This document shows, piece by piece, positions 1 to 5,801 of a stretch of DNA of 13,249 nt. Position 1 is the stretch's first letter. The number at the start of each line of letters is the position of its first letter. Origin of the DNA: Spirochaetaceae bacterium (GTDB lineage Bacteria; Spirochaetota; Spirochaetia; DSM-2461); the NCBI GenBank assembly GCA_003246505.1, contig QKAI01000129.1:1-13249 (forward strand), read 5' to 3'. A program made the position numbers and the translations under genes. The notes below the pieces were generated by a model. The model was given only the letters and a program-made list of their open reading frames with translations, did not search any database and had not been told where the DNA came from.

Positions 1-525
1 AATGAACCGGGAGAAATCCTCCTCACTATCCAGGGAGGGGATCGTTTTTATGACGTTAAAGAGGTATTCCAGATTGTTCTGGATGAGAAAGGCCCGGGCT
101 TTTTTCATAGGTTCCGCCGGATCGATACGGCAGAGGACGCGGTAAACCGCCTCCCCCCGCTCCCGGGCCCTGTCCATGATCATTCTCTCCCTGGGGGTGA
201 AGATATCACTGTCCGAAGGAGGGGCTTCCTTCCTGGCCAGGAGATCAAGTATGCCCGAAAGCAGACCGAACAGAACCTGTCCGTCCCCTTCCCCCCGGCG
301 GCAGGCTTCCACCTCACCCTCCGCCAGATGGGACTGGGTCTCCAGTTCGCCCATATCCAGAAAGGCCGCCCCGGACTTGAGGGAGTGAATCATCCTGTAT
401 AAATCTTCCAGTTCGTCCTTTTTCTGAAGAAAGGTATCCCACTCTTCCAGAATGAGGGAGAGATTCAATTCAATTTCTCCGGCTATTTCAAGAAACTGCT
501 CCCTGTATTTCTGCGCTTCTTCCAT
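1..525 (-). CDS. Hpt-domain (CheA P1/P2-like) protein, C-terminus cut by window edge
   Basis: Seen: the minus-strand frame from an ATG at 523-525 stays open for 175 codons to base 1, so the 3' end lies outside the window. Residues 44-56 carry the phosphotransfer motif RMIHSLKSGAAFL, with His47 as the candidate phospho-acceptor in an all-helical N-terminal domain. Ser51 stands where most Hpt domains have Gly after the Lys. Residues 128-160 (VYRVLCRIDPAEPMKKARAF and onward) resemble the CheA segment just after P1, where a beta strand is followed by a helix with the conserved Lys-Ala-Arg-Ala pattern. The start is supported by AAAGGA five bases upstream, inside the last codons of the preceding gene, with only 2 bases between that stop and this ATG. 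Inference: it takes part in a His-Asp phosphorelay, perhaps chemotaxis or motility control. Whether kinase and dimerisation domains follow cannot be seen, so it may be a full CheA-like kinase or a stand-alone Hpt protein. Confidence 0.8.
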   Translation of the reverse strand, partial: MEEAQKYREQFLEIAGEIELNLSLILEEWDTFLQKKDELEDLYRMIHSLKSGAAFLDMGELETQSHLAEGEVEACRRGEGDGQVLFGLLSGILDLLARKEAPPSDSDIFTPRERMIMDRARERGEAVYRVLCRIDPAEPMKKARAFLIQNNLEYLFNVIKTIPSLDSEEDFSRFI

Positions 526-527
526 TC

Positions 528-1037
528 CTATCCTTTTTTATTCAAAGAAATAATAAGTTCCACCTCACCCCGGGGCAAACCGGTGGCCGAAGCGATCTGG
601 GCCGCATCGATACCCTGGAGGTAGAGTTCCAGGGCGCGCTCCCTCCCGTCCACCACCTCAATTTCCCACCCCCCGTCGGGAGGGGTCATCCCCACAAGGC
701 GGGAGGAATTTCTCTCCTCCCTTTCCCGGATCTCTTCCCCGGGCTCCGCTGGGGCGGGGGGAGGGGGTATTGCTTCCCTGTCCCGCTCCTCTTCAATAAG
801 CTGGACAATCCTTTCCCCCCGGCGGACGGCCTCCTTCAGGTCGGCAACCCGGTTTTCGATAATCTCCACATTACGGTCCGCCGTCCTGTCCAGCTCAATG
901 ATGAGCTGCTCAATCTCCCGGCGCACGCTCTCTATGCGGTTCTCCCGGGAGAGCTCCCGCCTTATCATCAGGCGGAAGTAGAGAAAGGCGAGGATCTGAA
1001 TCGCCAGCAAAATTACAATGACCGCAAACTGTCCCAT
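528..1037 (-). CDS. Membrane-anchored coiled-coil protein with C-terminal helical motif (SwrB/DUF2802-like)
   Basis: Seen: 169 residues with one N-terminal membrane helix (about 4-23), then basic RLMIRRE, which places the rest in the cytoplasm. A charged heptad-like coiled coil follows (about 30-88), then a proline-rich hinge (90-99). The C-terminal module (about 135-169) reads LYLQGIDAAQIASATGLPRG then EVELIISL, a small helix-turn-helix-like fold. Known: proteins with this layout (SwrB of Bacillus, length about the same; DUF6115 and DUF2802 proteins) are found in flagellar clusters, and SwrB lies directly after sigD and promotes flagellar assembly through the export apparatus. Inference: this is a functional counterpart, but residue identity to SwrB cannot be measured here. 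A good Shine-Dalgarno (GGGGAGGAA) precedes the ATG, in an 18-base gap after the upstream stop. Confidence 0.85.
   Translation of the reverse strand: MGQFAVIVILLAIQILAFLYFRLMIRRELSRENRIESVRREIEQLIIELDRTADRNVEIIENRVADLKEAVRRGERIVQLIEEERDREAIPPPPAPAEPGEEIREREERNSSRLVGMTPPDGGWEIEVVDGRERALELYLQGIDAAQIASATGLPRGEVELIISLNKKG
531..536 (-). promoter_or_regulatory. Shine-Dalgarno inside the preceding gene, fixing the Hpt gene start
   Basis: AAAGGA on the minus strand is formed by the last Lys-Gly codons of the membrane/coiled-coil gene, just before its TAG stop. It lies five bases upstream of the ATG at 523-525 and supports that start for the Hpt protein. Confidence 0.65.
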
Positions 1038-1055
1038 TCCCCGTTCCTCCCCTTT

Positions 1056-1391
1056 TCATCCTATAAGATCTATATGCTGCCCCAGATTGGGATCGGTGAT
1101 ATACTCTTTCTGTTCCTTCTTCCTGTCCCCATCGTCCCCGTCTTCCCGACGTTTCCCCTGACGCCCCTTTTCGCCCTCGGACTTCTCTTCCCTCTCCTTG
1201 ATTCGGTTATCCATCTCCCCGTTCTCCGCACTGCGGTTAACCGAACTGTCCTTTCTGAGCTCCTCCTCCACAAGCTTCTTCGCCTCGAAGGACTGCTCCT
1301 GAGCTTCGGCCCCCCGCAGGTGGGCCTGTTCCCTGTTCACGTCATTCATCTTGACGAACAGGGTCTGTAGATCTAGGGGCGTGAGGGCCAT
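1056..1391 (-). CDS. Small, highly charged conserved-type protein of the flagellar operon, unknown function
   Basis: Not recognised as a named family. Seen: 111 residues, with no membrane segment and no signal peptide. The N-terminal third (MALTPLDLQTLFVKMNDVNR) is helical and amphipathic. The middle (about 47-97) is a low-complexity run of Lys, Arg, Glu, Asp and Gly, probably disordered. The protein ends in the ordered-looking ITDPNLGQHIDLIG. Two short motif-like ends around a disordered spacer suggest an adaptor or tether, but that is inference. The start is well supported: AGGAGGT lies 5 bases upstream and shares bases with the TAG stop of the FapA gene, so translation is probably coupled. 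An overlapping 67-codon frame at 1070-1273 has no such support. The position after the sigma factor and FapA genes suggests a motility role. Confidence 0.8.
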   Translation of the reverse strand: MALTPLDLQTLFVKMNDVNREQAHLRGAEAQEQSFEAKKLVEEELRKDSSVNRSAENGEMDNRIKEREEKSEGEKGRQGKRREDGDDGDRKKEQKEYITDPNLGQHIDLIG

Positions 1392-1394
1392 GGT

Positions 1395-3350
1395 CTACCT
1401 CCTGGTCAACTCCTCGCTGATTTCCTGATAATCGGTGGTTCTCACCACCCCGTCCTCCTGGAGGAAGGTTACCGGCTGGTCGAAGGCGCGGGTCACATCG
1501 TAGGAGGCGTCCCGGATACGTATCTTCACCCCGGGGAGCACGGTTTTGCTGGCTGAGATACGGCCCACGTTCCTGAGGCTGTTAAGATACTCCTCCCTCT
1601 TGGCAATGGCCTCCTCCAGATCCTTGATCCGGGCGACCCTGTCGTTATGCCTGTCCTTGAGCTCAATGAGCATTTTCTCTTTCTCCGGTGAGAGCTTCTT
1701 CCGCTGCATCTTCTTCTGGCGGATGAGTCCCTGGATATTCCGGTCCACCTCGGTCAGCTCGTTCTCATAGGCGGTGCGGTTCTTGGTCAGGGATTCCAGC
1801 TCCTCCTTGGACTTGGGGTCGTAACCCACTTCCAGGATCGTCTCCGTCCCGCCCTGGGATCCCAGGGTGGAGGCGTTGATCTCCTCGCTGGCCCGGATGA
1901 TGCCCCCCACGATCTGGGCGCGCTTCCCTTGGCAGAGCACCTTGTGGAGACAGGTGATATTGCTGTTCACAATACCGTCGCTCACCACGACCCATTCCCC
2001 CGCATCCACCCGGGCGTTCTGAATAAAGGAAGCCCAGACCGACTTGCCCGCCCTAATGCTCCCCAGGTCCTGATCGTCGCTGCCGTTGATTCCCTTCTTG
2101 ACGATGATGTCCGCGCCGGAGGTGAGGTTGGCCTTACCCACGATCCCCAGGACCTCGATATTCCCCTGGGCCGTTACCGCGTAGCCGTCCTCCACGTTCC
2201 CTTTGACAATGACAGCGCCCAGGGCATTGACGTTGCCCGTCTGCATGTTCACATCCCCCGGTATGATCATGACCGTCTCCACGGTAACCTTGTCCCGCAC
2301 CAGCATGACCTGCCCGGAGGCGGAGGCGATGACCGTCCGCCCGTTGTCGATAATGGATACATTCTTGCCCAGGCCGATCTCCCTGTCCCGGCCGTCCCGG
2401 GCGGGGAGTATCTTCCCCCTTACCGTACGGCCGTCCTTGCCCGCTTCCGGGGGGATTTTCCGGGCCAGGGGCTGGCCCTCCACCACGTTCTGTATGAGAT
2501 TGAGCTCCTTGAAGTTGATGGAGCCGTCCACCCTCTCCTTCAGCTTGACCTGGGAGGGATCCACTTCGAAGTTATATATGACCTTGGCGTCCTTTCCGTT
2601 CACCGGGGGAGTTCCCTGGGCCATGAGTATGGGCTGGGAGTAGACAGGATGCCTTTCGAACTCCTCAAGGGCATCATCCATGACCCCGTGGACGATGCCG
2701 TTGTTCTGAAAGAAGGTCTGCAGGTCTTCTACACCGTAATCGCTACCCCCGGGGCCGGGAGAGATGGCGGTCACGTAGACCTTCATATCATCTTCCTCGA
2801 TAGAGATGGTGAGCATGGTATCGTTGATGGGATTGTAGTCGTAATCGCCAATCCGCACATAGACGTCGTCCCCCCGGGACAGGGCTTCGTCCAGCAGGTC
2901 CTCGTCGGTTACGCGGACGTTCCGCTCCGTCAGCCGCGCCAGGATCTCCGATTTGGCCACGGGCATTCCCCCGTTCTGGGGAGCGGCCACACGCAGATAG
3001 GCCCCGTCCCGGGCCAGACGGATCGTAAAATCCCCGTTGACCGGAGTCAGCACCTCGCGAAACTGGACACCCTTGACCTTGCTGACCGCATCCTGCAGGA
3101 GGCCGTCGTCCCCGACGACCTTGTCCCTTACGTAGGCGATGATCAGACAGTTCTTGCCCTTTCCGAGAAATCCCCTCTTTCCCTTGTCCAGGATCTCGTA
3201 ATCAATGCTTTTCTCGGACACTCCCAGCTCCAGGGAGGCCTGGCGGACCGCGTCCTCCAGACTTGTTCCGGAAACCTGAACGCTGTTCCGCTCCCTGTCC
3301 TCTTCGCTGAGAAGAGTCATCCGGTCACGGAATTTTTCCAGGTCCAGCAT
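1395..3350 (-). CDS. fapA: FapA (DUF342) family protein with N-terminal Jag_N domain
   Basis: Seen: 651 residues. Residues about 24-73 match the Jag_N domain in pattern: a VSGTSLEDAVRQASLELGV helix, then YEILDKGKRGFLGKGK, the Gly/Lys-rich loop typical of that domain. Residues about 95-360 correspond to the FapA N-terminal region. Residues about 364-500 are a series of short Gly/Val/Ile strands (GDVNMQTGNV, GAVIVKGNVEDGY, GNIEVLG, GADIIVKKG) typical of the FapA beta-solenoid. Residues about 514-592 form a charged coiled coil, and the tail is beta-rich. Known: Jag_N occurs in KhpB/Jag RNA-binding proteins and in some DUF342 proteins; FapA of Vibrio is needed for flagellar assembly and polar localisation. 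Inference: a cytoplasmic flagellar assembly factor. The ATG lies 2 bases after the sigma-factor stop. The nearest AAGGA is about 11-12 bases upstream, inside the sigma gene, which suggests translational coupling or modest initiation. Confidence 0.9.
   Translation of the reverse strand: MLDLEKFRDRMTLLSEEDRERNSVQVSGTSLEDAVRQASLELGVSEKSIDYEILDKGKRGFLGKGKNCLIIAYVRDKVVGDDGLLQDAVSKVKGVQFREVLTPVNGDFTIRLARDGAYLRVAAPQNGGMPVAKSEILARLTERNVRVTDEDLLDEALSRGDDVYVRIGDYDYNPINDTMLTISIEEDDMKVYVTAISPGPGGSDYGVEDLQTFFQNNGIVHGVMDDALEEFERHPVYSQPILMAQGTPPVNGKDAKVIYNFEVDPSQVKLKERVDGSINFKELNLIQNVVEGQPLARKIPPEAGKDGRTVRGKILPARDGRDREIGLGKNVSIIDNGRTVIASASGQVMLVRDKVTVETVMIIPGDVNMQTGNVNALGAVIVKGNVEDGYAVTAQGNIEVLGIVGKANLTSGADIIVKKGINGSDDQDLGSIRAGKSVWASFIQNARVDAGEWVVVSDGIVNSNITCLHKVLCQGKRAQIVGGIIRASEEINASTLGSQGGTETILEVGYDPKSKEELESLTKNRTAYENELTEVDRNIQGLIRQKKMQRKKLSPEKEKMLIELKDRHNDRVARIKDLEEAIAKREEYLNSLRNVGRISASKTVLPGVKIRIRDASYDVTRAFDQPVTFLQEDGVVRTTDYQEISEELTRR
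1397..1403 (-). promoter_or_regulatory. Shine-Dalgarno overlapping the fapA stop codon
   Basis: AGGAGGT on the minus strand shares its last base with the TAG stop (1395-1397) of the FapA gene and lies 5 bases before the ATG of the 111-residue gene. It fixes that start and implies that ribosomes finishing fapA can restart directly. Confidence 0.7.
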
Positions 3351-3352
3351 GG

Positions 3353-4141
3353 TCAGAAGATTCCTTTTTTGATATTGGTCAGCTTGGCCCGGAGCCGGGA
3401 GATAGCCTTGGTATGCAACTGGGAAATGCGCGATTCCGTTACGTCCAGTACCTGCCCTATCTCCTTGAGGGTCAGGTCTTCATAGTAATAGAGGACGAGA
3501 ACTTTCTTCTCCTTCTCCGGCAGTTCGTTAATGGCTTCCACGATGACCCGCTTGATCTCCTCCCTCTCGGCTATGGAGTCGGGCCGCAGGCTGCTGGGTG
3601 ATTCGATGCTGTCGGCAATGGAAATCTTATCGTTATCGTCGCCGGCGAACCAGACGTCGTTCAGGGAGAGCATGGATGTCCCGGATATCTTCAGGAGGAC
3701 CTGGTTGTACTGATCGAGTTCCATATCCAGTTCCTGGGCGATTTCTTCGTCCGTGGCGGAACGCCCCAGGGAAGATTCCAGCCTCTGTACGGCTTCGTCA
3801 AGCTCCCGGGTCTTCTGCCGCACGGAACGGGGGACCCAGTCGATGGACCGGAGCTCATCGAAGATGGCGCCCCGGATGCGGGTGACCGCGTAGGTTTTGA
3901 ATTTCACATGCTTTTCCGGATCGAATTTCTCTATCGCGTCCAGAAGCCCGAAAACGCCGAATCCCACCAGATCATCAAAATCCACGCTGGCGGGCATTCC
4001 CACGGAGACCTTTCCCGCCACATATTTAACAAGGGGAGCATATTGGGTTATGATGGCATCCCGGATAGACTGATCCCTGGTCCTTCGGTATTCCAGCCAG
4101 AGATCGCTTTCCGTCTTCCCATTAATGATATTCTCGTCCAT
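3353..4141 (-). CDS. fliA: Flagellar RNA polymerase sigma factor, sigma-28 (FliA/WhiG/SigD) family
   Basis: Directs RNA polymerase to late flagellar and chemotaxis promoters. Seen: 262 residues, the usual family length. Region 2 (about 33-104) contains DFDDLVGFGVFGLLDAIEKF and FKTYAVTRIRGAIFDELRS, typical of the FliA/WhiG group. Region 3 begins at DWVPRSVRQK (101-110) and extends to about 190. Region 4 (about 205-254) contains LPEKEKKVLVLYYYEDLTL and a helix-turn-helix, LKEIGQVLDVTESRISQLHT. The ATG follows the upstream stop by 8 bases, and TAGGA overlaps that stop at good spacing. It is placed after flhF-flhG as in many flagellar operons. No anti-sigma factor (FlgM) gene is visible here. Spirochete homologues are sometimes called whiG; the symbol fliA is used for the family. 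Confidence 0.96.
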   Translation of the reverse strand: MDENIINGKTESDLWLEYRRTRDQSIRDAIITQYAPLVKYVAGKVSVGMPASVDFDDLVGFGVFGLLDAIEKFDPEKHVKFKTYAVTRIRGAIFDELRSIDWVPRSVRQKTRELDEAVQRLESSLGRSATDEEIAQELDMELDQYNQVLLKISGTSMLSLNDVWFAGDDNDKISIADSIESPSSLRPDSIAEREEIKRVIVEAINELPEKEKKVLVLYYYEDLTLKEIGQVLDVTESRISQLHTKAISRLRAKLTNIKKGIF

Positions 4142-4149
4142 TGCCAGTC

Positions 4150-4833
4150 CTACCCCTTTTCGTCACTTTTAAGCATAGTTCTTACGCCCTTAGCCAACTC
4201 TTCGGCGGTTGTATTGTTATGAAAGAAATCGATCTTTTCCTCATCGGTTGTCTGCATGGCGGCATAGCGGGAACGGGGGCGGTCATCCAGCCCCGAATCG
4301 CCTCCCCCCTCCACCGCCGCGAGGGACTCCGGCTCATCCTCTTCCTCCTCATCGGCGGAAGAAAAAACGCCTATATCCGGCAGAACCCCTCCCCGGCCGG
4401 AGAAACTCTTCTCAGGACTTACCGGCACAAAGGCCCCGTCCGACTCTTCATAGGAGGAATCGGATTTCATGTCCCCCCCGTCGTCGTCGCCGCTGAGGGA
4501 GTCCTCCCCCCTGTCGGGACCGGAGGGGACCATGCCTTCCCCATCGTCCATGACGATATCCACGTTGCGGCCCCTTGCATTATCCCCCTCCCCCGTGTCT
4601 TCCTCCCCGGGGGACGGGGAGGGTTCGGAGTTTTTCAATTCGGGGAGATAGGTATCCACCACGATGTTGATAAGCGCCGTTCCCACGGCGAAAAGGACGG
4701 CGAAGGCAACGGCCCGGATGAGAAGCGTACCAGTGGAAACTCCGCCGATTCCTCCGGCTATGACCGAGATAACGGCCGCCAGGGAAGTCACTATAATGAC
4801 GGATTTCATGTTCACTCTTTCGTACAAACGCAT
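4150..4833 (-). CDS. Membrane protein with two N-terminal helices and long acidic tail, unknown function
   Basis: Not recognised as a named family. Seen: up to 227 residues. Two membrane helices lie at about 11-28 and 36-59, joined by a short Gly-rich turn, followed by a probably disordered tail (about 66-195) rich in Asp, Glu, Ser, Gly and Pro, including DSLSGDDDGGD and ADEEEEDEPES. The C-terminus (about 198-222) looks ordered: EKIDFFHNNTTAEELAKGVR. With a short hairpin between the helices, the tail is probably cytoplasmic. Start choice: the first ATG (4831-4833) has GGGGAG almost touching it, whereas the ATG of Met9 (4807-4809) has AAAGAG at better spacing and gives MKSVIIVTSL. The true protein may therefore be 219 residues. 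Position between flhG and the sigma gene suggests a link to flagellar assembly or sigma control, which is inference only. Confidence 0.8.
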   Translation of the reverse strand: MRLYERVNMKSVIIVTSLAAVISVIAGGIGGVSTGTLLIRAVAFAVLFAVGTALINIVVDTYLPELKNSEPSPSPGEEDTGEGDNARGRNVDIVMDDGEGMVPSGPDRGEDSLSGDDDGGDMKSDSSYEESDGAFVPVSPEKSFSGRGGVLPDIGVFSSADEEEEDEPESLAAVEGGGDSGLDDRPRSRYAAMQTTDEEKIDFFHNNTTAEELAKGVRTMLKSDEKG

Positions 4834-4892
4834 CTCCCCACCCTTAGATTATGCTAAAAACGGGCAACCGTCAAGCTCCCGCTTTTCCGGCT
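4834..4892 (-). promoter_or_regulatory. Candidate internal promoter in the largest intergenic gap
   Basis: Seen on the minus strand: TTGACG (4869-4874), then 15 bases, then CATAAT (4848-4853). If TAATCT (4846-4851) is taken as the -10 box instead, the spacer is 17 bases. The -35 box matches the sigma-70 consensus at 5 of 6 positions and CATAAT matches the -10 at 5 of 6, but its spacer is short; the 17-base alternative has a weaker -10. A start near 4841 would leave too short a leader for the first ATG at 4833 and would suit Met9 at 4809. It could give separate transcription of the membrane protein, sigma factor and fapA genes. Prediction only. Confidence 0.35.
4856..4886 (-). terminator. Candidate weak terminator/attenuator after flhG
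   Basis: Seen on the minus strand: AAAAGCGGG (4878-4886) pairs with CCCGTTTTT (4856-4864) through nine base pairs, one of them G-U, around a 13-base loop. The GC part of the stem is followed by five T residues, as in an intrinsic terminator, and the A-tract before the stem would allow weak action on both strands. The short stem, large loop and only five T residues predict leaky termination, so it may attenuate the downstream genes rather than end the operon. The candidate -35 box lies in its loop. Confidence 0.3.
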
Positions 4893-5801
4893 CTACTCCG
4901 GCGCCGACCCGAAAAGCTTCCTTACGAAGCGCCCCATTCCTCCCCCTTCCCGGGGATCGACCTTCTCCAGCCGGTTCACCATGGTCTGTATGCAGGAGGC
5001 CGCCTTGCCCCGGGGATCGGCGATACTGAAGGGCTGCTGCTTCTTCACCGCCAGGGACACCCCCGGATCGTCGAAGACGAAGCCCAGATAGTCAACCTTG
5101 ATATTCAGGAACTGGCTTGTGATGTTGATGACCCTCTGGGAGACCTTCTTCGCCTCCACCACGCTGCTCACCCGGTTCACGATGAGCTTAAGCCCCATAT
5201 CGAAGTCCTCGATCTCCGTGGAAATGATCTTGATAATCCCGTAGGCGTCGGTAATGGCGGTCGGCTCGGGGGTTGTGACGATGATCGCCTCGTCGGCGGC
5301 CTCCACGAAGTCCAGAACGTTCTGCCCCACCCCGGCGCTGGTATCGATAATGATGATGTCCGCATGGCCCAGGGCCTTCATCTCCGTGATGAAGCCCTTC
5401 CTCTCCTCTTCGGTCAGGTTGGCGATGCGGGAGAAGCCCGAGGCCCCCGCCACGATCTGGATGCCGTACTCCGTATCCAGAATGATATCCTCCATGCTCT
5501 TCTGCTTGCGGATGACGTGGTACAGGTTGTACTTGGGAATGACCCCCAGGATAACATTAACATTGGCCAGCCCCAGATCGGCGTCCAGCACGATGACCTT
5601 TTTGCCCATCCGGGCGTAGGCGATGGCCAGGTTGATGGAGATATTCGTCTTCCCCACCCCCCCCTTGCCGCTGGCCACGGCGATGATCTTCGTCTTGCCC
5701 TTGGCGCCGCTACCGGAGGAAGGAATATCGCTACCCTCCGAGGAAGGACCGCCCTGCTGGTTCTTCATGATTTCCCTTAGTTTTTCCGCCTGATCTTCCA
5801 T
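4893..5801 (-). CDS. flhG: FlhG (FleN/YlxH) MinD-like ATPase, flagellar number regulator
   Basis: A ParA/MinD-type ATPase that works with FlhF to set flagellar number and placement. Seen: 302 residues. The N-terminus carries DQAEKLR (3-9), matching the DQAxxLR motif known to stimulate FlhF GTPase activity. Residues 40-52 hold the deviant Walker A loop, AVASGKGGVGKT, with signature Lys46 and catalytic Lys51. DADLG (73-77) and IIDTSAGVG (151-159) are the switch motifs. A linker rich in Ser and Gly (about 17-36) separates the FlhF-binding motif from the ATPase core. The C-terminal MGRFVRKLFG could be an amphipathic membrane-contact helix, as in MinD. Its ATG shares one base with the flhF stop (TAATG), so the two proteins are probably made in coupled fashion. 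Spirochete flagella sit near the cell ends inside the periplasm, which suits such a placement pair. Confidence 0.95.
   Translation of the reverse strand: MEDQAEKLREIMKNQQGGPSSEGSDIPSSGSGAKGKTKIIAVASGKGGVGKTNISINLAIAYARMGKKVIVLDADLGLANVNVILGVIPKYNLYHVIRKQKSMEDIILDTEYGIQIVAGASGFSRIANLTEEERKGFITEMKALGHADIIIIDTSAGVGQNVLDFVEAADEAIIVTTPEPTAITDAYGIIKIISTEIEDFDMGLKLIVNRVSSVVEAKKVSQRVINITSQFLNIKVDYLGFVFDDPGVSLAVKKQQPFSIADPRGKAASCIQTMVNRLEKVDPREGGGMGRFVRKLFGSAPE

Noticed and set aside
176..388. Plus-strand 70-codon frame near the left edge
   Set aside because: It is antisense to the Hpt gene, has no domain and no Shine-Dalgarno of note, and ends in arbitrary sequence.
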